Source: Tachypleus tridentatus
Lineage: Eukaryota; Arthropoda; Merostomata; Xiphosura; Limulidae
DNA length: 64,000 bases
Direction of reading: 5' to 3'
Assembly (NCBI RefSeq): GCF_004210375.1
Contig: NC_134833.1
Location: 141,600,127 to 141,664,126 of the forward strand
The notes under the pieces were generated by a model, which had not been told where the DNA came from, did not search any database, and worked only from the letters and a program-made list of their open reading frames with translations. The first letter of the stretch is position 1. Each line of letters opens with the position of its first letter. The position numbers and the translations under genes were made by a program. Shown here piece after piece: positions 1 through 10,639 of the stretch.

Positions 1-1286
1 ATTCAAAAGTTTCTTCCCACTTTTAGCGGATCCTAAACTTCGTCTTCAGAATACAAAAGATTATGTAAGTGTATATTTCAAAATACATTTCTATCGCTAT
101 CATTTAGTGGGAGGTTTTTTTCAGACATAATGTTTATCAGCATTCCCAAATTTAAAAAAATTTGCACTTTCATTTTTAAACACTTGAAACTGGCTAAGTG
201 CTAAAAATCTATAGGCCTACAATTTATTATAAAATTTACCTAAACTTCATCTCAGATTCAAAACAGAGGCGTGAGAAAAGAGCATTTCTTATCTATCTGG
301 TGCAGATAGCCTCGTTGCTTTGCGCCATGAAACACCAAACCAACCAACCAACCAACTTATCTATCTTTTCTCTGTTTCTCGTCAGTGCCTAAGAGTAAAA
401 GGCCTTTTATTTAATTTAGTAAGTTAACTTGTCGGTTGAGGTGGATGATCTCAGACTAAAGTTCAACTGAAGCTATTTATTGTGCATTCCAAATTTCAGT
501 GACACTTAAATAAATGCTATTGTGACATTACTGTCGATTCAACGCTGACCGAAACTGGTGAATCTGGAATTATTTGTTGGCGTTTCCAAGATGGATATCA
601 GGGGAAATTAGCGAAACATTAAGAAAGTTTTAAATATTTACGACGTTACGATGTAAATACAACAAAATAAATCGTTTGAAAAACAAAATTCATATAAGCA
701 GTCTAATCTTTAAGCGCTCGCTACGTTGTTAGATGAATTAAGTTATTATTTAAACGTTTTTTTTATAGTGATTATTTTAAAATATAGTATTCCATATCCA
801 TATATGTGTATATATATACACACACAGTAAACTAAGTCAGTTGTTGCAAGTGTAACGTGTCATGTAGAAGTTACCATATTTCATATTTAATGCTCAGTGC
901 TTGTTCAGGAGGTTGAATTTGTTGAGCCAACGTTGATGTAACGACCAAAGTCAACAATCGCACAAATTAATTTTGGAATGCCCAATATGTGGCCTATTAC
1001 TTAAAAAGTTACGGTTCAAATACCAAACGCTAGTGACGCATTAGAAAAGAACAAACAAAAACTTAAAATTTGTTTTAACTTTTCCCACATTAACAAATTA
1101 TTATTGTTAAATATGTATAAAAAGTTGCCAAACTTGTTTGACATTAAAATTAAACACATCAGGCTTCTTTAAATTCATAAAATGGCGTTAATTTATGAGG
1201 AATGATGATATAGGGAATGGCAATTTGGAAAGTATTATGTGATAGTAGCGATGGCATTGTAGCACGGCACTGTTTGTACTTAAAAA
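1..1286. other. AT-rich noncoding, no gene seen
   Basis: I see no convincing exon, RNA gene or intact mobile element here. There is a short TA/CA-rich stretch near 800-826. The only longish open frame (198-392, +) has low-complexity composition and no recognisable motif. Confidence 0.5.
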
Positions 1287-1385
1287 AGGATCTACGACGC
1301 TAAAATCAGGGGTTCGATTCCTCTCGGTGAACACAGTAGATAGCCCGATGTGGCTTTGCTATAAGAAAATCACTTGTAATAAAGA
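1287..1385 (+). repeat. tRNA-derived SINE fragment, second family
   Basis: The sequence 'ggggttcgattcctctcggt' is a B-box-like tRNA T-arm. It is followed by 'agatagcccgatgtggcttt' and 'gctataagaaaa', the body and tail of a SINE distinct from the main family in this window. Related pieces lie at 27420-27526, 52980-53060 and 54750-54806. The 5' tRNA-like half is degenerate. Confidence 0.55.
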
Positions 1386-1509
1386 ATAATGACACAGATA
1401 TGATTGTTAACGTCTACATATTTCAGCTGTGTGTTTAACTGGTTAAAATAAACAATGTAATTCTGAGGTGCACAAAATATTTTGCTTTTTCGTCAGTGAG
1501 AAGGGTTGG

Positions 1510-1650
1510 GTATGGATTAGTGGGTAGCTAGCTGGACTGTGAATTCGAGGATCGCATGTTCGCTTCTCGTTCTCAAAAAATTGCGCTTTGCGCAAAAGAG
1601 CTAGGGTTGCGTTATAAGAGTGAAATTTTGTTCTCTGTTCGATTAGAGTA
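1510..1650 (+). repeat. Decayed tRNA-derived SINE, third variety
   Basis: A tRNA-like head ('ctggactgtgaattcgagga', then 'gttcgcttctcg') is followed by 'gcgttataagagtgaaattt'. The arrangement resembles the main SINE family but the body differs. A similar head occurs at 28690-28830 ('ggactgtaagtctgcaggtc'). Confidence 0.4.
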
Positions 1651-1663
1651 GTTTAAAAAATTC

Positions 1664-1862
1664 GTAATGACGAGAAGCCCACTTGAAGTAAAAATGGGTA
1701 TCAGGACAGCTGGTATAGGTATTAACACTTTTACCAAAATAAAGCAGAGAACAACGTTAACCTGAATATGGCCTAAGAAAGTTGAAACATTGTCCTCTAC
1801 TTTATTTTGGTAAGAGTGTTAATATCCATACCAGCCGACCTGGGATACAGTTTAAAAATTTG
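1664..1862 (+). mobile_element. Foldback (inverted-repeat) element, copy 1
   Basis: Two arms of about 50 bp face each other: 'gctggtataggtattaacac' through 'aaagcagagaacaa' on the left, and 'attgtcctctactttatttt' through 'taatatccataccagcc' on the right, with a loop of about 40 bp. The flank 'gagaagcccacttgaag' belongs to the element, because it recurs reverse-complemented at the second copy (42895-43100). No coding capacity is seen. Class is uncertain: MITE, or terminal part of a larger retroelement. Confidence 0.6.
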
Positions 1863-2733
1863 TGGTGGGTACTGTTGACTAACTGCCCCGTACCTTCTCT
1901 TTAGTTTATCAGTTCAAAACTATTATTATTTATTATAGACAGCCCATGTGAGGCGTTGCACAAATATCCGAAACAAACGTAAAAAAGAGTGAAAAAGCTG
2001 TAAGAACTTTGCATTAGATTTGTGTGCTTTGTTTAAAATAATGTAAAACCATACCTTAATTCTGAATTATAAATAAGCTAAATAGAATTGATAATACCTA
2101 CTCTTCACTTAATCTAGCGTATATCATAAAAATTGTTGTTAATAAAAGTTGTTGTGAATAATGCCAAGACTACTAATCACGTTTTTCGTAACCTAGGTAA
2201 CAAGATGAATTCTCGTCGAGACCAGATATGGCAGATGCGTAGTTGACATTATTAGACGCTTTTTGCATTCCACCCCTAGTTATTAATGTCGTTACTACAT
2301 GAAGGTATAGACACGTTGGAAAAATAGTGTTGAACTAAAAGTGTGTTTTGGTTCAGCATATTTCACACACACAATTTTGTTGTTGTTTTTTTAATTGGTT
2401 GGTTCTGGAGCTGGAAATAATTTGGTTTCGGTGATTCAGATTATTAGAGGCTTTTGCAATATGCAATATATGGGTTGTTTGTCCTGAGTGGCAGAATGTT
2501 ATGGTTGGAGATTTGATACACTACTTCAATATTGGAGAAGTGGGCTTAAACTCTGGTACTGTTTGTAATTAACGTCTGAATCGCTTTATCTGATAGTGTG
2601 ATGCATGTTATAAATTTAAATTTTTAATGTATCTGTTGGACAGGTATAGGAAGGTATTAAGTATAATTTTGAACCCTTCTTATGGTGGGTGGTGGGAAGC
2701 TCAGTTGGCTAAATAGTGTCGTTCTGTTCCTTT
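1863..2733. other. AT-rich noncoding, nothing recognised
   Basis: No exon-like reading frame with splice sites, no tandem repeat and no element boundary was recognised in this stretch. Confidence 0.4.
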
Positions 2734-3012
2734 TGTTTGTTTGTTTGTTTTGGAATTTCGCACAAAGCTACTCGAGGGCTATCTGTGCTAGCCGTCCCTA
2801 ATTTAGCACTCTAAGACTAGAGGGAAGGCAGCTAGTCATCACCACCCACCGCCAACTCTTGGGCTACTCTTTTACCAACGAATAGTGGGATTGACCGTCA
2901 CATTATACGCCCCCACGGCTGGGAGGGCGAGCATGTTTAGCGCGACTCGGGCGCGAACCCGCGACCCTCGGATTACAAGTCGCACGCCTTACGCGCTTGG
3001 CCATGCCGGGCC
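2734..3012 (-). repeat. tRNA-derived SINE, main family, nearly full length
   Basis: Read on the minus strand it has a tRNA-like head with B box ('gggttcgcgcccgagtcgcg'), then 'catgctcgccctcccagccg', a central 'gttggcggtgggtggtgatg', and ends in 'gtagctttgtgcgaaattcc' followed by an (AAAC)n-like tail, seen here as 'tttgtttgtttgttttg'. Length is about 275 bp. It is not a functional tRNA gene, since acceptor pairing is absent and the body is shared by the other copies. Confidence 0.85.
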
Positions 3013-3315
3013 TTTCATTCTCAGAAGTTTATATCGATGAAGTATCTTTACTACTTTAGATTGTGTGTAATGTTTTTTATTTCGCCGGGTTTGTATGTTA
3101 TCGTTTCAGCGCTACACACTTTACTTTTGATAAATATGAATATATAAACCACACAAGTTTGACGGTTAACCGTCAGAACGTTTGAATGTTGAGAATCACT
3201 TTACAGTTGACAATTGTTGAGTATCTCTTAAACTTCGAGAAGGTCTTTCAAGATGTCTTCTGATAATTTGTGTTCAAGTATATTTTGCTACTGTATATTG
3301 CGACTGTTATAAATA

Positions 3316-3697
3316 CAGAGATGCCAACCATTACGATTTGAGCGTAATCATTACGAGTTTGGTGTATACATTACGACTATACGTTCATACAGACAAATAT
3401 TACGACTTGTTGCAACTCCCAAATTATTATATATTATATAGACCTATACAATAAAGTGATAAATTGTTCCTCCAGGGCTTGAAAGGGATGAAAAGAATTT
3501 TTAGTGAGATACAAGTAAATTTTAATAATAAATAAAAGACATAGTCCAAATGGCTACACTTGCGATAATCATGTTTGTGCTTGAAATAATAATAAAATTG
3601 TATCTTCGACGTCTATCAATAGTTTGAGTGCGCTGCTTCTCCATACGTACGTGGGAAATCCATTACGCTCAGTCATTTGAAATAGTTGGCATCTCTG
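3316..3697. mobile_element. hAT-like non-autonomous element with inverted termini
   Basis: The left end 'cagagatgccaaccatt' and the right end (reverse complement 'cagagatgccaactatt') match in 16 of 17 bases. CAGAGATGCCAAC-type ends are typical of hAT-like elements. The interior (about 350 bp) carries several 'attacg' motifs and a subterminal inverted 'gagcgtaat/attacgctc', but no transposase. I found no clean 8-bp target duplication (left 'tataaata', right 'caaattta'), so the class is tentative. Confidence 0.55.
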
Positions 3698-3876
3698 CAA
3701 ATTTATTTTTATAACAACAAAATATAAACTATTTATAAGTAGATTCAGTTTGATAGTTTCAGCAATTCAGTTACCATCATCAGAGCTTATTAATACAATG
3801 TTAATTTAGCCTTGTAAGAGATTTAACATTATTTTAACATCTGTGTTTGTGTCAGTGTAATATATATTTAGAAGTG

Positions 3877-4516
3877 TGTAACTTATATTGTTATATGTGT
3901 ATTGTGCATGTCCCGCCTGTTCTCTAAATTTGTAGATTTTCCAGCGTAAGAATCAGCATTATGTGTTTTACGAAGACACTAGCGTATCTTCGAACATTGT
4001 TGCGAATTGAACTTTCTTGAACTTCGCCTAAAGATTATGAATCGACGCACCAAGAGACAGTTTAAGAATATCGTTGTTGGTTGGCTATAGCTAGTATACT
4101 TACTATAAACCTCGGAAGCAATAATTGTGATAAACGTTTATTAATCGAAAACTACAGATATTTGACAAGGAACGTTTATAGATTTCGAACATTAAAACTT
4201 CGGTGAATTAGCTTTGGACATTAGCATTAGTACTTTTACGAGGAAATTGTCTATCCATCTTCCTCTGTAAAAAGTAAGCTTGTAAACCACGTTAGGCCAA
4301 ACAAGAATAGAGCTATCTAGCATTCCTGTCAAGTAAAGTGTGCAGTATGGCTCGGAATTAATTCACTCGTCGTGGGCCTGGACCGTCGATAAAATATTCA
4401 GTTCTTTACAGATAGAAGACTGAATATTGTTTGTGAGTTGGTAAAATTTTTGTATATAAATCATTATTTTTAATAACTGTTATTATAAATTGTATTGTTG
4501 TTTATGCTAAGCATAA
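3877..4516 (+). repeat. LTR of a Ty3/gypsy-like element, copy A
   Basis: It begins 'tgtaacttatattgttatat' and ends just before the primer-binding-site-like sequence at 4521. The whole length aligns by eye, reverse-complemented, with 11966-13021 (shared blocks 'cgtttatagatttcgaacat', 'agaatagagcta', 'cgtcgataaaatattcag', 'ttattataaa'). A third partial copy is at 5893-6137. The copies have diverged substantially, so the insertions are old. Confidence 0.65.
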
Positions 4517-4520
4517 TAAA

Positions 4521-5340
4521 TTGGAGGCTCAGCGGGGAAACGAATCAGAGACAAAATTCGAAATAAATTCAACTGATATCCATCACTACTAACAAGATTT
4601 GATCATGTCTGGTTATCAAGGTTTTATTGAATCAACCTTCGTGGAACAACTAGAAAAATATCCTATTCAATCCACTAAAATTAATGATTCTCTAAGATAT
4701 CCAGCCCATCTAGTTTAAAATCTTCTGACAGTCAAAATAAAACTTCATTAAAATCAATTTATCTGCTATGTTCTGTTTTTTTAGAAAAAACAGAACTGGT
4801 CATATTACATCCAGTGCGTTAGTGTCCACATGTAGACGTGGTTTCACCAGACCACCCGATGTTGATTTGACCACTGATAAAAAGGCTGATGTGATTAGGG
4901 AGGAATTTAGACCTTTTGTGTCTGTTGGTTCTGTATCTTTGACAAATGACACCGCTAGTCCCCATACCATTACGTATTTTACGTGATACTGGGGCGACTC
5001 GGTCATTGTTGTTAGAAGGTATATTACCCTTAGATTCGAATTCTGCCACTGGAGACTTATTACTCAGGGTATTGATGGTGGCTTTGTTAAATTTTCTCTT
5101 CAGACCTAAATTTCAGGACCAGTTAGGGTTAGAGTAATCCCTACTCTGCCAATTCAGGGTGTATCGTTATTGTTGGGAAACGTTTTGGCTGGGAAAAAAC
5201 GTTGTTGCCGAACTCGAAGTGAGTAGCGAGCTGGTTGCTGTTTCATCTAAGGATGATATTGTTTAGAAAACACAGAAGTGTTTCCCGTGTGTGCTGTGAC
5301 TCGAGCTTGGGCAAAGAAATAAAATCGGAAACTCGCCCGA
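4521..5340 (+). pseudogene. Ty3/gypsy-like LTR retrotransposon internal region, degenerate (gag start, zinc knuckle, protease)
   Basis: 'ttggaggctcagcgggg' at 4521-4537 looks like the primer-binding site. An ATG at 4615 opens a short gag-like frame that stops near 4717. After a break, 4768 onward encodes a damaged CCHC-type knuckle (CFFRKNRTGH, with the second Cys lost), then at 4946-5140 an aspartic-protease-like stretch with the active-site motif DTGATRSLLLE. A frame change and later blocks VRVIPTLPIQGVSLLLGN and AGKN..VAELEVSSELVAV lead to stops. Most of gag and all of RT, RNase H and integrase are missing. It is a dead 5' fragment. Confidence 0.6.
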
Positions 5341-5545
5341 AATAAATTATAGAACGTAACACTTTTTAAAAGAACACCGTTTTTCTTAAACAAACAAACA
5401 AACTCCAAGGAGTGAGGACATCTTTGCCACCAAGTCTTATTTTTTTTTAGTTACAACCACTCGATACGACTTAGCAATAACATCGTGCATTGTTCGGAAA
5501 TTAGTATAGTGGGTTTGGGTTTTAACTGGCGTTAGTGGTAAAGTA

Positions 5546-5783
5546 CAGTGTTCGAAAAGTCACTGTGCACTTATATATTTATTAACAGACATGTTTCAGT
5601 GTAGAATACAGGAGGTAAATATGAATGACAATTATAAACAATGTTGAAAGTGACCCCCATTGGCATCAATACAGGTCTGGATCCTTCTTATTTTGTTTCT
5701 AAACACTGCTATCAGTTGCTTACTTGAAATAGACTGAATAAAATATGATTACAAAACTGCACAGTGACTTTCCGAACACCCTG
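5546..5783 (-). mobile_element. mariner-type element, internally deleted; keeps the transposase C-terminus
   Basis: Flanking TA dinucleotides (5544-5545, 5784-5785) bound inverted ends 'cagtgttcgaaaagtcactg' and 'cagggtgttcggaaagtcac' (right end reverse-complemented). Between them the minus strand encodes SSKQLIAVFRNKIRR, then IQTCIDANGGHFQHCL and a stop, which resembles the very C-terminus of mariner/Tc3-type transposases (..IEVNGGHFQHLL). Everything upstream of that is deleted. The second copy, 37055-37289, has the opposite remainder. Confidence 0.7.
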
Positions 5784-5892
5784 TACTTGTAGAGTTATTT
5801 CGACTGAAACAAACAAAAAACATTGGTGGTTTTTCACTTTCTGGTTTGCATCCTAGTGATGGTTTCTTGTCTTTATTTTTTAGGGTTGTTAG

Positions 5893-6137
5893 TGTTACGT
5901 ATAATAATTTCAAAGAACCAGAGATCTGAATTTAGAAGTTAATTGTATGTCGATGTGTATCAAATTTATGATATTTGCCAACAAGGTTGATACACACAAT
6001 TTTACTCATAACACGGATATATTTTAAAATAAAACAATACAGTTAATAATAACGATTATTACAAATAATGGTTTGTATGTAAGAGTTTTACAAACAATAC
6101 TGCCTTCATTCTGGTCAGGAACAGAATCTTTTATCGA
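5893..6137 (-). repeat. LTR fragment of the gypsy-like family, copy C
   Basis: Shares 'gccaacaaggttgatacaca' and 'aataacgattattacaaata' with the 3' half of the LTR at 11966-13021. Only the 3' half remains; the sequence breaks at 'tcttttatcgaa', right where the next SINE begins. Confidence 0.6.
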
Positions 6138-6292
6138 ATGCCAGGTGGGTTAAGGCGTTCGACTCGTAATCTTAGGGTCGCGGGTTCGAATCCCAGTCGC
6201 GCTAGACATGCTTGCCCTTTTAGCCGTGGCGGCATTACAATGTGACAGTCAATTTCACTTTTCGTTGGTAAAAGAGTAGCCCAAGAGTTGGG
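6138..6292 (+). repeat. tRNA-derived SINE, main family, 3'-truncated
   Basis: Head with 'gggttaaggcgttcgactcg' and B box 'gggttcgaatcccagtcgcg', body to 'aagagtagcccaagagttgg', then it ends abruptly in 'ggggctctg'. The 3' third (gtagctttgtgcg tail) is missing. Confidence 0.8.
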
Positions 6293-6511
6293 GGGCTCTG
6301 TTAACTTGTTACCTTGTACAAGTGAGTTGATTACTTTTACGTCAGTGTAGTGCAGTTGGTGTCATTTGTAATCGCAGCCTGCAAAAGTAACAACGTGTAC
6401 AGCCCCGTAAACAAACACCAAAAAAGAAATAAAACTAATTTCTTATCGATACGTGGGCTGGACGAGCTAATTTAAAAGAACAAATGAAAGGGCAACGTTA
6501 CAACGTAGATC

Positions 6512-6681
6512 CAGCATAACCAGGTGGTTAGGGCACTTCACTCGTAATCTGAGGGTCGCGGGTTCGAATCCCCGTAATACTAAACATGCTCGCCCTTTCA
6601 GCCATGGGGTGTTAAAAGTGTCGGTCAGTTTCACTATTCGTTGCTAAAAGATTAGCCCAAGAGATGCTAAATTAGGGAGAA
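6512..6681 (+). repeat. tRNA-derived SINE, main family, internally deleted
   Basis: Head 'aaccaggtggttagggcact', B box 'gggttcgaatccccgtaata', body to 'agattagcccaagagatgct', then a jump to 'aaattaggga'. The central 'ggcggtgggtggtgatgact' block is deleted. Confidence 0.75.
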
Positions 6682-6689
6682 CTAACGAA

Positions 6690-7940
6690 ATTAAAAAAAC
6701 AACACGTTACAACACTACGTGCGCCTAACTTACCAAACGTATTAACTCGTTGAGTAACTTCTTGCTTCTAACATTCAGTATCTTTATGTTTCTGTATACT
6801 TCACGAAGTTTCTAGATTCTTAGTTTTCGTTAACTTTCTTCATCTTTACGTCATGCGCCTCCTAGCAAACACTTTGAAAATATAGCTTATAACACACACA
6901 TATCCAAGCTACATAAGGAAAAAAACAACAAACTTCCAAGGTTCTATAGGCAAGGCCCAGAGAAGCTTTAAGACAAGGGATTTAAGGTAAAATTAATCCT
7001 ATACTTTGCCAATTAGTGGGAGTAAAATGATACTTTTATACAATAAATTTCAAATAAATAGGCTACAATAGGATTATTAATTAATAATTTTTAGCACCAA
7101 CACCATCGCTGCATAAAGGAATGGGAGAAGTCTGTAGATTATTTCGTGTAGAACATATCTCGTTGTGTAAAAGCGATTAATATGGAATTAATTTATAGAA
7201 GAAAGGTTGAAAACAAAACACAATTTCTAATCTTTGAAACAAAATACGTAATGGGTTGTAAAATGGTAGACTGTATCTCCCTACCATTCAGCCTTCATCC
7301 TCCAAGAACGATGCACATAAATTTTACATTTTTTTTTTAAATAAACGACCATTATATACTATTGAAAAAGGCTTTTACAGGTGCTATCCAATAGAATTGA
7401 ACATTCATACCTTTCACTATTACAAAGCTTCATGGAAAACGAGAAAATTGTATTATACTCCAAACTACATCTGTTTCTGGAAGTCTTGTCTTTTAAGCCA
7501 TTACCTAACTTTAAAAAAATACCAGAATAATTTTAACTCGCAATTATAACAATTAGTAAATAGTATAACCAGTAGGAAGTCAGCCACCAACTGTGGCTAT
7601 AAATAATAAACGCATAATTAAGTAATGGTATTTTTTGCATACGCCCAAACAGTGACGTCTTACATCATTTTCCTCTTGGTTACATGCGCAGAGCACTGAC
7701 GAAAACATGCATAATTACTTTTAACCTCTGTGTAAAATTTGTACAGCAACAAATTCGACTTTGAACTTAGACTATATTGTTAACCGTAGAAAGAAACTGA
7801 TGTATAACATTTGAAAATTGTTGTTGGGGAAAATTATATTTCGCGCCCATAAAATATTATTATGGGTGGAGTAACCGCTCTCTTGAACCACAAAATCGAC
7901 GTTTTTGTTTGCCATGTTATCATAGGACAATCGTGATATA
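6690..7940. other. Noncoding, nothing recognised
   Basis: AT-rich sequence without exon-like frames or element boundaries that I could identify. Confidence 0.4.
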
Positions 7941-7947
7941 CATTGTC

Positions 7948-8217
7948 AAGCATGGCCAAGCGTGTTAAGGCGTGCGACTCGTAATCCTCGGGGTCGCGAG
8001 TTCGCATCCCCGTCGCGCCAAACATGCTCGCCCTTTCAGCCGTGGGGGCGTTATAATTTAACGGTCAATCCCACTATTTGTTGGTAAAAGAGTAGCCCAT
8101 GAGTTGGCGGTGGGTGGTGATGACTAGCTGCCTTTCCTCTTGTCTTACACTGCTAAATTAGGAACGGCTAGCACAGATAGCCCTCGAGTAGCTTTGTGCG
8201 AAATTCAAAAACAAACA
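7948..8217 (+). repeat. tRNA-derived SINE, main family, full length
   Basis: Best preserved + copy. Head 'catggccaagcgtgttaagg', B box region 'gagttcgcatccccgtcgcg', 'ccaaacatgctcgccctttc', 'gttggcggtgggtggtgatg', tail 'gtagctttgtgcgaaattca' then 'aaaacaaaca'. Open frames across it are incidental. Confidence 0.88.
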
Positions 8218-8553
8218 TTATGAACCAATGTCAGCTTGGTCTAGTGACTGAAATGAATTACCAAATATTCATTGTTTATCTTGTATGATAGTAATATATG
8301 CGTGTATAAAATTGACTTTGAAATATGCTAATTTGTGTAGTTACTTTAGTTGGAGGAATATTTGTAGAGAAATATATTTTTATGAAACAAGTCAAATTGT
8401 CCATTTGTATGTTGCGGGGAACATTCACTATGCGAAACTATTGCTATGTAATAATCAATGCACTTCAGGCCTACAGTGAAGGTCGTTTTCTCTGCAAAAC
8501 TTATTAGCATACCAAGCGTACATGCCTGAAAAAGTTCTTATTTTATAATTATA

Positions 8554-8740
8554 CAGGGGCGGATCCAGGATTTTTGCTAAAGGGGAGTAGTTCTTCTAGC
8601 AGGTCATGAAACCTATTGAAAAAATTCGATTTCTTTATTAGGTCTAGGCGTACCTTCTTAAGATTGACAGTTCATCTGAAGATTGGATATTGCAACCTCC
8701 TAACCACCTTCCTCTCCGGTTTTACCCCCGTTTCTCGAAA
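8554..8740. mobile_element. Possible end of a hAT-like non-autonomous element
   Basis: 'caggggcggatccaggattt' is the kind of terminus seen on many non-autonomous hAT elements. I could not find the matching opposite end; 'ccggttttacccccgtttct' near 8717 is at most a decayed relative. Single-end evidence only. Confidence 0.3.
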
Positions 8741-10330
8741 AACTTAACATAAAACGTTAATATTAGAATAAAATCACTGAAAGCTTTTATTAACTCTGAT
8801 GGACTGGCCATTCAGTGACTTCTAACATTCAAGACGTAGATCTTTCTTCATCAGTAATGAACAAGTTCGGGTTATAAGTTTCCAAATTTTTGTCTGCTAT
8901 TGATTTGACGTGTATTCTTAACACCATAAATGAAACCAACATATATAAAATTACAACTTGTTTGGAAAGTCATTTAACATAGGAACTTTATAACTGTATA
9001 TAACTAGAAGTCTTAAGTAAACTAAGACGCGTATTTTCAGTTGGGTTAAGAAAGAAGGGTTCTCCTAGCTTCATAAGGTTAAACTACCCCTAACCTTAAT
9101 GAAGTATATAGTTGTTTATCAGTGTTAGTTTAAAAACAACGAGAATGATTCTTTAAATTAGCCCTGATAAACTGTACAGTACATTAGTAATAGCCATTGA
9201 TGAACGTTCCTGTTAGTAGGAAAAACGTGATTTTAAGTTTAACGAAGTTAATATAAACATTATTATTGAATAAAAAACCTGAAGACCAGACTTATTGTAC
9301 TTAAAACCGCTGTACCATGTTGTATAGAAGTAGAAAATTGTATCAGTTACATTTGTAACATTTTGACTGATATTTGCTTCCTCGCGGTCATCGAGGGGCC
9401 ACCAATACTATAAGCAAAATCACAAAATTATCAAACGTTAAGCAGTGAAAAATGTGGCAGTATTTTCCTTCTATTTCTAGTTATATACGATGTTTTAAAC
9501 GTCATACACATTTTCATCTTCAACTGTGATACACTAGAACAGTTATTAGTAGTGCACAAACAAACAATTGTTTAAAAAAAGGCTTGGCTAAACCCCCTTT
9601 TGCGTTAGTTTATTGTGTTGATAAATCCTTCAGTAGCGAGTCATTTTTAACGAAAGTTTGTGTACACACTTCAGAAACGCCCACGATCATGATGAACTTT
9701 TCGCACTTAGTTACATGTGGCGTATTGTAGGTTGTGGGTCATAGTAAACCATCCAGGTACGTGAACGAACACGTTTCTGTGTTTTGACCCTAACTATGTT
9801 AAATCAGAGAGGCTAGTGGCCGTTTACCTCGTGGGTGGGTGTGATATTGCAAGTGAAATACCGCGAAGTCAAAGGGTAAAGACAAGAATCACGATGACTA
9901 AGTTCTACTGCAGTCGTTAAACAGTATACCCGACAAATTATCGCTTCCAGGCTAAATAGAATTTGCTTTCGCATTCCAGTAACGCATGGAGTATCAGATC
10001 GTCTACCTCGGGATAAAAGTATTACCAATACTAGTGTTGGCTTGAAACTGCTGTAGGTATTTTGAATGGAATGCCGTAATGATTTTTAACTTCGATATTA
10101 GTTTGTATCTGAAGGTCCTAGTTACCAAAAATTTTTATTCATATATTTGTAATGGTTTTAATTAACATGATGAAAATCAGAAGTGGACCAAGGCTGCTTT
10201 TTTTTTCTAGTTTCAAAGACTAAGTTCGTTGAGAAACTTGTACGAAAGAAACATATTTTAATTACGAATAAACTTTTAATTTAAAATAATGAAAAAATTT
10301 AAAAGCACAATAAATTGCATGTAGGCCGTT
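8741..10330. other. Noncoding; slightly GC/CpG-richer patch at 9650-10050
   Basis: No coding exon recognised. The stretch 9650-10050 has more CpG and higher GC than its surroundings and a 71-codon minus-strand open frame with no recognisable motif. It could be part of a promoter or a 5' noncoding exon of PRKD, but nothing in the sequence proves that. Confidence 0.25.
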
Positions 10331-10343
10331 ATTACGTTGTTCA

Positions 10344-10619
10344 GTTTGATTGTTTTTTAATTTCGCCCAAAGCTACTCGAGGGCTATCTGTGCTAGCCGT
10401 CCCTAATTTAGCAGTGTAAGACTAGAGGGAAGGCAGCTAGTCATCACCACCCACCGCCAACTCTTGGGCTACTCTTTTACCAACGAATAGTGGGATTGAA
10501 CGTTAAATTATAACGCCCCCACGGCTGAAAGGGCGAGCATGTTTAGCGCGACGGGGATGCGAACCCGCGACCACCAGATTACGAGTCGCACGCCTTAACG
10601 CGCTTGGCCATGTCGGGCC
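10344..10619 (-). repeat. tRNA-derived SINE, main family, with 13-bp target-site duplication
   Basis: Full-length minus-strand copy. It is flanked by exact direct repeats 'attacgttgttca' at 10331-10343 and 10620-10632, the hallmark of LINE-machinery-mediated insertion. Intact ends make this the best copy for defining element boundaries. Confidence 0.9.
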
Positions 10620-10639
10620 ATTACGTTGTTCATAGAATA

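Noticed and set aside
7948..8020. tRNA gene at the head of the SINE copies
   Set aside because: B-box-like T-arm is present, but the cloverleaf does not close and each copy continues into the same ~200-bp SINE body; these are SINE heads.
9813..10028. 71-codon minus-strand open frame as a gene
   Set aside because: No recognisable domain and no splice context; the GC-richer base composition alone explains a long frame.
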